Below, one piece after another: positions 12,913-26,500 of a DNA stretch of 64,000 bases. A program made the position numbers and the translations under genes. This DNA is from Warburgia ugandensis. Taxonomy: Eukaryota > Streptophyta > Magnoliopsida > Canellales > Canellaceae. Positions within the stretch are counted from its first letter, which is position 1, and each line of letters begins with the position of its first letter. The notes beneath the pieces are model-generated. The model worked only from the letters and a program-made list of their open reading frames with translations. It had not been told where the DNA came from and did not search any database. The stretch lies in NCBI GenBank assembly GCA_035236585.1, contig CP141132.1:44209880-44273879 (forward strand), written 5' to 3'.

Positions 12913-14428
12913 CATTATTGATAAACATGACATGTGCATCTGTAAATTTCCACGTCTTGTGATTTAAGTACCTTTAAAGTTTTAAAAGGTTTGGTAAAGA
13001 CATTAAGATGATGTTTTTCACTTACCAAGATTAGAATGCAATCACATCCTTGAATGCTCATGAAAAGCTAAAACTCTTATGTTTAATTTTCTTAGCTTGA
13101 ATGTCGAATAGCTTATACTCTCTACCTCCAAAATGATAGAATGATCTTTGTCCCTGCTCCTTTTCTTGATGTGTTTTCTTGTGGAGCCATAGCCCATAGC
13201 ATTGGTTACTGAAAAATATAAAGTTATGGTTTGGCTTGGAATTCAATCAGATCAACTATAAAAAATGAGAAAAACATTACTCAAAATGAGTAAGAGCTCA
13301 TTCATAACTCACTTTGCAATCTAAAAGTCTCTCATGAGACATTGTATATACTCTCTAAACAACCTAAAACCCATCAACTTTTGTAATGTAAAAGCTGGTA
13401 TTAGCATCTCCAATAATGTATTAAAGATAAGTCCTAGTTTAAGAAAAAATTCAGCTTTACATCTTGTTTGTACTGAATTTTCACTTATATTTTGTATAAG
13501 CTTGAGAAAAAATCCACCACATTCAATTTAGGATATATGTATGAGCACGAGTAAGGGCTTCCATTAGATCTTCATTTGGCAAAGCAGTACTATGATCAAG
13601 TAGTTGAAAGTGATCCTGCAGACCCATTTCACTGGCACTTATGACCTTTTGGATACAGAAGAACTATGCTAATAGCTTTCTAGTTAGTCCTTGGTTCATT
13701 ACAAAAAAATCTCATAAATGTTCTCCTTATCCATTGCATGATAATGACTTTATGTATTTCTCATTGTATTGTATTTGTGTTTAGTGAAAATATTTTGTCC
13801 TCATTCAAAAAATCTTACCCTATGGAGTATTATGTAAAGCATGCAACACGAGAGAGGTCATTGGCATGGTTAAATGTTCTCCTTATCCATTGCATGGAAG
13901 TCCATAATTATTTACACAAGCCATATATGAAGGAATTCTCTGCACAAGCCATAAATATGATTGTAATTCACTTTTTTTTTTTAAAAGGAGAGTTACAATA
14001 GATTATTCAAATACATTTCCATTGACTTGCATAAAGATAGATGCTAGCAGATTGTTCATATGCAATTTTCCACAATTGCAAAACTTCATAAGCTACTTCT
14101 ATTTTAATATTTTCATTAGAACTTCAAGTTGCTACATTTGATAAATAGCTTCCTGCAACCTTTATTCATCTACATCATAGAATAGAAAAAACACAAAATG
14201 AGTCTTAATAACAAAATGTTGATATGGAAAAGACATAGAGGATCAAACTAACAAAAATAAATAAAGCCCAACAAACATATTTACCTTCATTGTGAAGAAG
14301 TTCTCCCACCACCTCCTCTGTGGATGATATACCCTTTACTCCTAACTGGTTGTACATTCTCATATCCACCTACATACATTGTTAGAAACTATTACGACAT
14401 AATTGTAAATTGTAACTATGTATGCAAT

Positions 14429-16411
14429 TTATCGATTATTTATTATACCTCGCAAAGGGGCCTTGCTTGATTTTTTATTGTGTCCATGTTGACCATGTCT
14501 TATGCATTTTTTAGTTCCTCTATTTCCTTGACTACTTCCATTAGCTTTGTCTTCACCACCCTTTTTGTTCTTTTTCAATCGGCCAGGTGGTCTACAACAA
14601 TGAAGGAGTAGCGGATGTGGTAGATCAACAATAGGCCACGTTGAAAAGTATGGTATCCCCAATATAAGTGTATGATAGGCCTTTCTCAACATGTCAACGT
14701 GGATGGACTACAATAGTCAACAACACTCAATCTTAGATTCCTTATGCAAATAAGTACATGTATGCAAGGAATTCCAAATACATCCCATCATCAACGAGTA
14801 CATTTAAATTGGTTAAGATTTACTACATGTCTTGCTATCAGTCATGAATTGTGATCAGTAACTTCACATTCAAAATAAGAAGATCTCAACGGTGTAAAAT
14901 TTCTTTCTTGTGTTATCAAACATTGTTTTTTCTTCAATACATATGGCACTATACCATCTTGTAGCCTTTTACTGAAGAAGACCATCATCTTTTGTCGGAT
15001 ATGTTCTAGTAGCTCCACAACTGGAAGTTCCCTCACACTTGCAATTAGAGCATTAAAGATTCTACTAAGTTGTTGGTTAAAATGTCATACTTTGAATCAA
15101 CATAAAAATGTGATCTTGACCAACAACTTGGAGGAATTGTAGATAGCCCCTGATGTGCCTCAGTCAATGCTTCCTTAATTTGTCTCATAGCATCAACAAA
15201 GTTTTCTCTTTTGTGCACTTTTGCTGCATGCTAGAATAATTGCTTGAAGTGTATGCTAGGATGGAGCTTCTTGAAGTTTGCATATAGATGTCTAGCACAA
15301 AAATGATGTGCAGAGTTAGGAAAAACATAGCTTATAACATCCACTAATCCTTTTTCCTTGTCTAACATAAAAATAACCTCATTAGAGTAATCTCCAAGAA
15401 TGACATAATTATATTGAAGGAACCAAATCCAACTCTCCTTATTCTCAGCTTCCACAACTGATATAGTAAAAGGAAATAGTCCATTGTTCCCATCTAACCC
15501 AATGGCACATAAGAGTGTTCCTTTGTCCTTGCCTTTCAAGTGGCAGCCATCTAAACCTAAAACAGGTCGACGTCTATCAACAAACCTCAACCTTGAAGTA
15601 TCCAAGGATATAAATACCCTCTTGAAATAATATTGTTCTCCTTCTAATTGATATGTTGTTGTACTATTAGGATTAAACTTAAGGACTGCATGGTAGTACC
15701 TTGGTACAGTGGTAAGGAGAACTCATATAATCCTCATATTTTGCTTAATGCCATCTCACGAGTACGCCAAACTTTATGATAGTTCAAATTTAGTCCATGC
15801 AAAGATTACAGCTCTTTTATTAATGTTGTAACTAACTTATCCATATCATACTTCATAACATTATATACCCATTTTACAAGCCATTTGATAGATGTTGACT
15901 AGTTAACATTACTTCTCATACAAGTATGCTGACCACTAATCTTCTTAACTTGGAAGTTTACATTGTCATTGGTTTTTGAACAATGACACCTCTAAGTACA
16001 TCCATTTGATCCACATTCAACAATAACTCACCATTGATTAGACTTAACATTTCTAAGCTTATACACAAACTTCACAGCATAAGACTAAATTGCAAGTCTA
16101 TATTTTTCAATATTTGTAAACACCTTCCCTTCCTTGACAATGCTCTCACTTTTATTGAAGCATATTTCATTACATGTGTTATCACTCAATGACATATAAC
16201 CATAAGTTGTGTCACATCTTTCCATATCAACATCTTTAAGAAATTCTTCATATGGCACTATAGTGGTTGGCATGTCCTCACACACATCTTCTTCATCAGT
16301 AAAATTGATATCGTCATTACATGTTTGCTGTCCTTCCTCTCCATGACACATCCAATCATCTAAAACATTCATTTCAATATTTTTATTAGCTTTCATGTAA
16401 TATTTGACCAT
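14429..16411 (-). pseudogene. MULE transposase (MuDR-type), decayed
   Basis: Minus-strand order: an acidic N-terminal segment (16411-16085); a MuDR-type DNA-binding region with readable YAVKFVYKLRNVKSNQW, VIVECGSNGC and KISGQHTCMRS pieces broken by several stops (about 16080-15720); then a clean 124-codon piece of the MULE catalytic domain (15605-15231) with RPVLGLDGCHLKG, LLCAIGLDGNNGLFP, VVEAENKESWIWFL, an SNEVIFMLDKEKGL segment and AHHFCARHLYANF. A downstream piece at 15036-14842 starts RELPVVELLEHIR, and a C-terminal piece at 14692-14429 has a GRLKKN basic run and a degenerate zinc knuckle (KKCIRHGQHGHNK). Several stops replace expected Trp, Arg or Gln codons, consistent with C-to-T decay. 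It is inactive as it stands. Confidence 0.85.
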
Positions 16412-18979
16412 CTAAATTATTTCAAAATACTATATTATTGTCTCCTTCCATCTACGCATAAAACAAACAATAAACTATTAGGAAAAAGTATTCAAGAGTA
16501 GAGAAATATGATAAAGTATACAAAAAGATATAAAAGTATATGCATTCTTACATAGTTCATGAAACTTAGAGCAATCAATGTCATATAACCCATTTACAAA
16601 CAAGCTAGTGCATGTAAATCATGATTCTTTGAGTAGACTTCTAAATTTACATTATTAAGAAAATAATGAAGTTACTTAACTTATTTGATTTTTTATTAAT
16701 TTCTCTCTTGATTTAAATTTAGTTCTGTTACTTTTGCTTCTCTTAGGGGAGATTGATGAACGTTAGTGTCTCTCACTTTCCCTAGGCTTGTCTTATTTAA
16801 GTTCTAACCAACAATAATCAAGGTGTTAGGATAAGTTTATAGCTTAAAAGTCATTCTTGATAGGATAAGTTTGTAGCTTCAATGTCATCCTTAAAACTCT
16901 CAAAGCATTAAAATATTGAGTTAGTTTCCTAATGAATTGAAATGCGTTGCTTTCTCTGACAAGCAATTTTGCCTTGTATTGAGGACCCATTTTTCAAAAA
17001 GGCTGGCCAAATTATTTCTTTAAATTATTGTTGGTATGTTGGTTTCTATTAGAGTAAACCATTAGATTTTCCTTATCTATTTCTTCTTTCTAAATTTGAG
17101 TAGTTGAGACACACTTTACCACACATTTTGATGATTCAGTTGTGGGCTAGAAGTGTGTAATGTATACAAATATTGTTACTTATTAGTCAACCATAATTTG
17201 TAGAAGTTATAACTAAAGACTACACTTGCACTGGAAATCCTTTTTATATTGATTTCTACCATTTTTTTTTACTTAGACATGGAGAAAGTTTGTGTTGTTT
17301 TTTTGTATTCTCCTTTATATTTCTACAAAAAACTAAGACTTACTAGAAGTATATTTTCCTGGTTTATGTTATTCTTTAACTTCTATTCTGTGTATGCATG
17401 CATGTTTGCCTTGAAGTAGTTTGGTTTTGTATCTTCTTGTTGTAGGATGGAATTATGTTTCTAGAAGTGGTGCCATTTCCAAAGAGTAAATTACACCATC
17501 CTGCTAGGTCAGATGACACATTTAATGGGCTAATTTTCTATGTCAATTTATTGTAGATTTATATATGACAGTGGTCTACTTAAACATTATATTGATCATT
17601 ACATTCATTATCTTCAGAATTCCTCTTGTAGGTGTCATATTTCCCCTAATATTTAGTTTTTCTTTTCTCAAAGTTCTTTAAATTGTTTGAGCTAGTATCA
17701 AGTGTCTTCTGGTGATTGTTACCAATGGCAATTTATAATCACTAGTTTTGTTATTTTGTAGAGCTTATGAACTTTGGGTCTCAAAGCAATAAAACAATCA
17801 ATTAATCGACCTATCATGACCCATCTCTCTTGATTTAAATTCAGTTCTATTACTTTTTTCTTCTCTTAGGCCAAGGAATATAAAATCAACGAGTATGAAG
17901 TTTGGCAAGTCTATACCCTAACCTTTCACATTGGCAAGATGCTCAAATCTACTTGGACAAGGCTAGAACCTTCAAGTAGTACTCTAGTACTAGGCAAGGA
18001 CTCAAGAGTTGATATGTTATTCTTCTAAGCTAGATGTTATTTAGCTTACTTTTCTCATTCTTTTCATGTATATATTTTGATTATAATAATGGATTGCATG
18101 GTTTGCCACACCGTGTAGGACCTTTTCTTTTACAAGATAATAGCTTATGCTTGTAGTTGCACAACTTGGGCATAAACAAAGCCAATTAGTATTGTGATTG
18201 TATTCTATTTTATAAAAGCTAATATATCTCCTTATATTCCAAAATGAAATGATATGCTAGCAAGTGTTGCAGAATTTAATAAATATTTGAATGCACATTA
18301 TAAACTAAATTGAAAAAAGGACTAAATCTACTTCATTATTAAGCTATGGTAGTTACAAGCGAGAGTGTATGCATCTAGGGTGCAGGAGAGCTATAAAATT
18401 AGAACATGAAAGATAGAGAATATCATTAAAATTTGTTATTTTACTATTAAATACATTGAAAAAAAAGAGGCAAGTACACCTACTGTTGAAACATAGCAAT
18501 TAAGGCATAGAATCAACACGTCCATGGAGATGTTAATGAAATCTTGCCTCCACTTAGGATAATCAAGAACCAACACTTTCAATAGGTTCTCCTTCTTCCT
18601 CCTAAAGATTTCAAATATGTGTGCGGCTAATTTCTCCATGAAATGAAGATCTCCTATGAATAAGCAAGTTAGGAATAGAGAAGAAGGCTAAGGTGTGTTG
18701 CTGTACTTTCTAAGTCTAGTTTCATAAAATTCATTAGGACTAGGAAGAGAGATCATAGCTCTACTCAATGACTGGGAACTCCGTTACAAAATAAGAGTTA
18801 CAAATCCATTTCATTTTTCATATGGCAATGACCTCACGCCTTTTGCAGAACATGAAATGAATTTTGATCTTGCCAACAACATCTACCAACAGGTCTTCAT
18901 TGGAGCATAAAATCGATTGTTGTTTTACTCTAGAACATAAAATTGATTGATGTTTTGTAGAAAATTAAATTTGATATGG
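16412..18979. other. MULE interior without recognised gene
   Basis: AT-rich sequence. A phrase of about 50 bp, 'tctctcttgatttaaatt(t/c)agtt', occurs at 16699-16750 and again at 17825-17880, a short direct repeat. The 67-codon minus frame at 18436-18639 resembles nothing I know. Confidence 0.4.
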
Positions 18980-19517
18980 CTCATGCTCTATAATAGATTG
19001 TTGTTTTACTAACCTTGCAGTTTAACCTATGAATGTGGCCAATTAAAAACAGAATACACGATGTTCTTTGAAAAACTAAAGAACATTGTTGGTGGAATTT
19101 CATACGTGCATTGAAGGAATAAGAAAATCAAATAGGTCTTCATTGGAGCATAAAATCGAACACATTATGTATACCTACAAGGAGAGAAGGAGGCATCTAC
19201 AGAGAGAGAGAGAGAGAGAGAGATTACAGTGCATGCAGTCTGAGTGTAGTCTATCTCAGGTGAAGGAAGATGGCCGATGAAGTCGAACTATGCCGTTATT
19301 TGTCGTCGATCGTCTTCTATGGTGGTGGAGTATTTGTAATGTTAAACATATAAAGATAGGATTGATGGGGGTAATAATGTAATTTTGAAAATTTTAACGG
19401 CAAATGCAGATGGAATCGAAATAGAGTGACAAATTTGCAAACTTACTGAAAATTTAATAGCAAATTTACAAAATGGTGAAAACATTGGATTTTCTTGTGG
19501 CATTTTTGCGAAAACCC
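18980..19517 (-). repeat. Right terminal inverted repeat of the MULE
   Basis: Reverse complement of 9735-10474 with scattered differences. The outer end is ...TTTTTGCGAAAACCC at 19517. It contains a short (GA)n at 19202-19222. A piece of it ('aggtcttcattggagcataaaatcga') is also present just inside at about 18890, a small local duplication. Confidence 0.85.
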
Positions 19518-19687
19518 ATTAGGTAAGTTTTACAAGTGTTCCTCGCTCTCCTAATCTTACGTGGATATTCTAATCGGCAACAAGACAAATACTCTCTTCG
19601 CACCCAAAAAAACAAAGGAAAAAAACCAAGCGGAAACGAGCTCGCCCTCGATTTAAAGTGTCGCACGTACTCGGTCTCCTTGTAGAC

Positions 19688-19729
<42 letters not shown>

Positions 19730-20057
19730 AACATCCATTACCCCTTTGCAACTACTGGTCTTTGTTCTTGATCCAGAAAACAAGAAAGAAAAATCTCACG
19801 CAGTCTATCTCTTTCCCTCTAGATTTCTTTTCTTTCTAATTTTTAGAGAGAGAAAGTGAGAAAAAACTTCCCTAAATACTATCCAAGGGGAGGGAATTTC
19901 GCTTGTCGGTGTTCGGCAAAGTCAAGACATTTAGGTTTTTTTTTTTTTTTTTCTTCATGTTTCTGCTTTTTGATCGGTGTTAGGCTTAGAAACTGTTGGA
20001 AAGATTCTGAATCATTTTTCCTTTTGTGGGATTAGGGATAGGGTTTGGAGGTTTGAA
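19518..20057 (+). promoter_or_regulatory. MLN51 promoter-proximal region and 5' leader
   Basis: These 540 bp separate the end of the MULE from the MLN51 start codon. The region contains a (CT)n pyrimidine patch at 19691-19727, a feature common around plant transcription starts, and a poly-T run at about 19936-19952. I see no clear TATA box and cannot place the transcription start. If the transcript begins upstream of 19957, it includes a tiny upstream ORF (ATG at 19957, stop ending 19983, 8 codons). The short spacing means the MULE TIR is part of, or borders, the promoter. Confidence 0.5.
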
Positions 20058-20545
20058 ATGGTGGTAGAGGGAGAAGAAGTGGACTATGATAGCGATCCGG
20101 AAGAGGCAATGCTGCCGCTTGGGATGAGGCGGAGAGAAGCGAGTGATGACGAGGAGGGAGAAGGAGATGAGAGGGAGAAGCATAAGAGGATAGATCGTGT
20201 TATTGGGATTGGATCGGACGGAGAATCTGACTGTCAGGGTGGAGCTCCGGCTTATGAAGACGAGGAGTCGGAGATTGAAGAGGAAGAGGAAGAGGATGAG
20301 GAAGAAGGAGTTGAAGAAGAAGCACAAGGGGAGGAAGAAGAAGAGTTTGAGGAACGGGATAGGGATGCCGGAGTAGAAGTTAAGGCTCCGGCTGTGGCGG
20401 ATACTGGGGGAGAGATGACCGGGTTCTGCGGAAAAAATCAGGAAGAAGAGGAGAAGAAGGAGAACGAGCCGTTTGCCGTTCCCACGGCTGGTGCTTTCTA
20501 TATGCATGACGATCGCTTTAGGGAAAGCGGCGGCGGCGGCCACAG
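20058..20545 (+). CDS. MLN51: MLN51 exon 1 (acidic N-terminus and first half of SELOR domain)
   Basis: Begins MVVEGEEVDYDSDPEEA and ends in GGGGHR with a split Arg codon (AG|G) completed by exon 2. The donor is CACAG|GTACTT. The exon is GC-richer than the surrounding introns. The long minus-strand frame over the same bases (19986-20591) is a mirror of the GA-rich acidic coding sequence. Confidence 0.92.
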
Positions 20546-23500
20546 GTACTTGCTTCTGTCTTTGACCTAAGGATTGTTGTAAAAAGTGCAACTTTTTTCT
20601 ACCTCTTCTATATAATGCTAAAAGACTATCTTTTATGTTTTTCTTTCTTAGAATTCATAAACCCGCAAGACGTGCATTGTTGTCTGTGGTTGATGAATGA
20701 GAAATGAAAAGGAACAAAAGGGAGTTTGACGATTTTAAGGAATTTTTTTTTTCGTACTGATTTTGGGGCAAGGTGTAAGACACCTTCCCAAAACTTTTCG
20801 TATTTTCAGTAAGTAGAGTGGGCATTCTCCGCCTTCCATATTATTTCAGAAGTTCTTCCTTGTAACAATCTTTTTCACTGAATTTGAGCAAGACTAGCTC
20901 TGCAATGCAGCAGTAGAAGGGAAACATTTCTGTATAACAGGTCCTTTGACACATGGTTGCCAGAAGCTTCTGGCTAGTGAGGAAGCTGCTTCCCCTGAAA
21001 CGGGGAAGCTTGGCTTCCTTTTTGAATATTTTGTTTTAATTTCTCTTTTAATAGGCAAAATGTACCTAGATCTGCGGTTCCCGCTTCCCACCCACGCTCT
21101 AAGAAATTACTTGCATCTGGCGACCATGGCTCCTGCATGGATTGATCAATTCAGGTGTACTCCCTGCAACCTTATGTCTTGACCTTGACGTCAAGGAACA
21201 AATTGACCTTCTTGAATAATAACTCCTGCCTATTCCCTCCTCTGATGTCTAGGGAGGACAGATTTTGTCTGGATTCTTTGTTCTGGGAGACCATTGTTGC
21301 TGCAAAGTGGCTGCTAACATCAGTACTCATTAGATTTGACTTATTAGTTCACTTCCTCTTTGGTGATTTCTCAAGTGTCTTACCTCCTCTATATTTAGTC
21401 CTGAGTGCTCTAATTCTAGGTTGGCTATTGGCTGGTCATATGTGAGTTGATTCTTGTTGGCTGGTCATACGTTTGGTGCACATTGTCCTCTTTCTTGTTA
21501 TGGGTACATGGCTTTCATGATTCTCTCTGGAGCCTAGAAATTGACCAGGTGCCAAAAGTAAGATGTCAAGCCTTGAAGAGACCAAAGATTGAAGCATGAA
21601 GAAGAAAAACAAAATTTTGACTGCTTCAGTGCTAGCTGAATGCACTGAGTTGAAAACCTATGGCATGTCAATTAGGGCCTAACCTAGTTGATTTCACCAA
21701 GTATAGGCAGTTGCAAAAGTTTTCTACTGCATGTTGTAGTGTTTTGAATTCTTAGATTTGTCGTTGTCTGGGAAATATACTATTTTTAATGTTATTTGTT
21801 GATAGTATTCCAGTTCAAATCCGTGCATTCTTTTTCTTGAATGTGTTACCTATGCTTATCATCCTTATCACGATGTCATGCACGTCCTACAACTTGTGAT
21901 GTATGTCGTGTTCATCCTACAATTTACAATGATTAACATATGATAATTATGCGGTGCATCCAGGCGCACTCCTGGTGGACGGAAGTTGTGGGAATCTAAA
22001 GATGACCGAGCATGGGTGCATGATAGGTTTGAGGAGATGAATCTGCAAGATGGTCATTATGATGAGGTGAATTTGCATCTCTTTAGTCTCTTCTGTGCAT
22101 GGAATATCACATAGAGCTAATGGTGGTAATCTGTGTACCTGGATTGTATGATTGTTTACTGTTGCAGGAAAGAAGAAACCCCAAAGGTCATTTTAGAGGT
22201 CGGGGTAAAAATCGAGGCGTTGACCGTGTTTGTAGAGGAAACAGAGCCAGAGGTTATGAAGACAGTAATAATCACAATCGGAACCCTAAAGGTTTTAGGG
22301 GAAGAGGCCCCAGGAGATATGAACCTCCCATGAGGAACAGCAGCGAGAACACATCAACGCAAAACAAGCAGTACAAAGATATTCCTTTCCTTTCCTCCAC
22401 ACTTTTTCCCCCTTTCCTAGCTGTGTTATTTTGTTTCTTCTTCTTATTGTGACATCACTTATGCAGATCTGGAAAATCTGTTGAAATGATGTCAAGATCT
22501 AGTTCAGGGAGACAAGCTGCCCGCACATCAAATGGACAATCTGAACCTGTCCTACCAAGGAAGCATGTTTTTGCCTCAAGCTTGAGTTCTGCTTCTCCTC
22601 CATTTTACCCGTCTGGGTCTTCCAATCAAGATGTGTCTGTTACACAGAAAATCGATGCACAAACTGGAGTCACCAGTAGGAACCTTTCGCCTAATGTGTT
22701 GATCGAGGATAATCTCTCAGCATCACACTCTGGTGCCTTGCTGCGAGGCAAAGCAATTATTGATCCTGTTGTGCAGGATAGACATTATGTGGACGGTTCT
22801 CTTTGTTCTGTTCCTGGGAAGTCTTCTGGATCCTCGTCATCTGTGAATACAACACAGTTTCCTCAGTCCAGGGTTCAGGGAAGAGGTTTAACCATCCCAG
22901 GACAACCTAATTATCAGCCAAACACATCTCTTAATCAACTCAATAGAGTTGCTTCACAGGCACAAGTCCCTGCTGTATCTCAGAAACCAGCTCAGAATCC
23001 TGTCCAGCCTGCCTTACGAGCTTCTTCGCAACCGCTGGGTCAGCGATTGGGTGGTGGAACTCAGGCTTCCTCTCCTCCACATGGTCCATCAACCAATTCA
23101 TCAGAAGTTGGTGATGTGGAATCTCCACCAGGATCTGGTAAATTTAAGACTTCCTTGGTTGGAAAGGGAAAAACTAGTATTCAAGGAAGTGGAAGAGGGT
23201 CTTTTCTATACAATGGCGCCCAAGTCATTGGAGTCACTGGGGCCATGGGTGCTGCTCATGGTGATCAAAATTTCCCTGGCACTCCTGCACTATTGCCTGG
23301 TAAGCTTCTTCACTTATGTCCTGCTCTCTATCTTTTAATCCTTAAACATATACCCTATTTCAAGTAATGATGACATTGTGTTCAGGGAGCACCGAACACA
23401 TTCCATTTATATATGTTCTGTATCAAGTCTTACTTCTGGGCATTGACCTGGGAAATTGATCTGTTCGATGACTTAAAGAGTCCTGGTAGGAGTAAATGCT

Positions 23501-26500
23501 TTTAAGTATCCAAGCAGTAGATGCTGCCTTCTCTCAATCATGGTGATTATGTTTTGTAGATCTAAGTCACTCATCATGTTTGGAATGGCTTAGATCCTTA
23601 GCTGGGCTAGAAATCAAATTTCATGACCATGGAATGCTTTTAGTCTATGTTCCTTTCAGTCAGAAATCAAGACCATTTATCTCTATTTAATTTTTTTGAA
23701 GACAGAAAACAAGTGGCCAGGATTGTCCAAATGCGAGATTTTGTGTAGTTTACCTGTTTTTATATGATGTACATGGTGAAGGGCTTAGATATTGCAAATA
23801 AATGCTCTAGCTGCAGCTTCTACTCTTTAGGATGCTTGAGAGCATATACTCCTACCGGGACTCATGATTGAATGGTATATTTGTACCATTTGTTTTCCTC
23901 TGGTCAAAATTTTTGGTATGAGATGTGTCATTTTGCCTGTTCACCCCCAATTTTTCTGTATTACACTTTGAATTTACCTACTTAAATCTTCAAGATTTTG
24001 CTATTGGAATACTTCTGCAGCACATATTTTCAAATCACCATTTTATCAGTGAAGTGTTTATACGCTAAAACTTGATCATGAGTTCATGTTCTGTTATAAT
24101 TGATTGTCATGTTGTTTCTCTGTCACAGTTATGCAATTTGGAGGTCATCATCCTGGTGTTCATGGAGTTCCTGCTGTTGGCATGGCACTTCCTGGATATG
24201 TTGCCCAGCCGCAACTTGGATTTGGAAATTCTGAAATGACATGGTATGGTAGCTAGTTTGTGAGGTTTTATATTTTTGTTTTTGTTGTTTATCTTTCTTA
24301 ATTGGAGAGGAACTCTCTTTATCATTATGTTCTGTAACTTATTTCTTGGGCAATCTTTACTAGACTATCCATCTGCTTATGAAAGTTAGATATTTTAAGA
24401 ATAGTGGATTGACTCATAGCAAAGAAATAAATCAATCCTGAGCCTGAAGCTTGTTAGTCACTAAAAGATATTTTCGTTTACCATCTCAAAAATAGAGGTC
24501 TCCTGGCGAATAATATGGACCTGATTTCTTCTCTTCCTTTATTTATTTATTTATTCTGGCAAGTAAGATAATAATGATAAGATATTTTCTGTTTCCAGGG
24601 TTCCAGTCTTGGCAGGTGCTACTGGAGCTTTAGGTGCAACATATTGTTCGCCTTATATGGCTGTTGATGGTGGATATTATGCTCGTCCTGCAGGGCAGGC
24701 ATCTTCTGGGAGTGTCTCTAGGTAAGTGATATCTTGACCAATTTCTGGGGTCTTTCTTCTGTTGTTCAAAGACCTGCAAGGTCTTCATTCTAGTTCCATT
24801 CCAGATAATTGTTCTGTTGGATGACACATTTACTTCATATATGTTATGGTGCTGGATGGGCGTATATGTTACATCCTTTCTAAAAGTTCTCATTGCACCT
24901 TAGCCTTACTTCACTGGGTAGGACATTCCAAGATCTGCCATATAATTTTGTCCTATGATGTTTAAATGTGTCGATATGCACATGATACTGATACTGGTTA
25001 TAAAGCTGCAAAATAACATTTCATATGTTTGGATATGGATATCTGCTATCGTGAAATATGTCCTTAGTACCAATGCAAATAAGAATTTAAAAGATTTCTT
25101 TTGTTTTAGCTTGTAGGAGGAAGTCTTAAATTAATTATACAACATTGAGAAATACATACTGAAATTTTGTATAGCAAATTGCAACACTAGTATACTGATA
25201 AAAAGCAGAATAGTTAGTTTTATTATCAGTGTGAAGCATATTAGTTAATTTTGATGGAAAGAACAGTCATTCATCATTCTATTGCAGAGCATTGTATCAT
25301 ATTGGGTCAGATGCATTACACTGAGTCTATGCGGGCAGACTTCTTTAGCTGGTTTTTTATGTTAAATGTAGGAAAGAAATAAAGGTAACCATAACTCATC
25401 TTCTGATCCATTTCTCTTTTGTTTTTGAATTCCAACAGTGCTTTCTTTGACTCTTTTATCCTGGTATTGTTATAGCAAACTATAAGCACCCAATCTTATC
25501 AGCACTGCCCACACAATGCTACGTGTTACTCCTAAAACTCTGATTTTACACCAGGCTACGGATCAAGCATGGACAATCTCCCAGCTAAGACATGAATGCA
25601 TTAGATTATCTAAGGAGGTTTCAGTTCACATTTTTTGGTCACATCTATGGAGAACAAATGCTTCTGCCAGTATACTAGCTAGTAGAGCATCAAAGCAACA
25701 AGCTTCTCACCTGTTCATATGGAAATGTCCTGATTTATTGAATCTTGATGTCTATAGTGATACTCAAGGTGATAATAGTACTAAAAGTTGTAAGTAATAG
25801 TACTTGTGTTAATAGAAACTGCATAGTCTCGTAGTGACATAATGTAGTTTGTTATGGAACAGAAGTTTCAGTGTTGTATAGCAAAAATAAAAAGCTTTGA
25901 TTATATGCTGCAATCCCTAGTTAGAATTGAATAACATGATAGTCCCTACTTTATCAAACTCATTTACTTTAGTTCCTCCCATGCTTAAACACCATAAACA
26001 AGTAATTTATACCTGAAATGCCCTTTCTGTATGGGGCTTGCAGCATCTTTTACATGAGTGGACCCAACTTATCTAGGCCTGTATCGGGGTTAAAGTTACA
26101 AGTAGGGCCCATCTGTCAATCATCAAAATGAGCAGTCACTTGTAGCTAGAAGTGGGACTTAGCTTTGGACAGTCCAAACAATTGTAGATTTACCCCAACG
26201 TATTAAGTACAAAGGCAGTCCAAGTTATTGTGATCCAAAATACATCTTAGGACTTTAATTGGTTTACACGGTTAGGTACAGTAGCCTAAAAATAACGCTA
26301 ATTGGAATATATTATAGAATGCCTATAATGTGTATCTGGTAACTGAATGTAGGTCATTGATTTGTAGGTTTTGGATGTTAACTTGTGCCATTGGCAAAGT
26401 TTGAGCTATTGGATATCTAATATGGGTGGTTTGGATCAACTACTAATTGGAACCATCATGTAAAAGTTTCTGATGAGGTAGTAACCACCTAAAGAAAGAC

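Noticed and set aside
19977..20057. N-terminal extension of MLN51 exon 1 (27 residues before MVVEGEE)
   Set aside because: The extended frame starts with GTG, not ATG. The family-like sequence begins at the ATG at 20058.
19986..20591. 201-codon minus-strand frame over MLN51 exon 1
   Set aside because: It is the complement of GA-rich acidic codons (Leu/Phe-rich antisense). No family features, and it is fully explained by exon 1.
22371..22452. Continuation of the exon 3 open frame to a stop
   Set aside because: The frame drifts into a hydrophobic pyrimidine-tract translation. The GT at 22371 joins in phase to exon 4 and restores family-like sequence.
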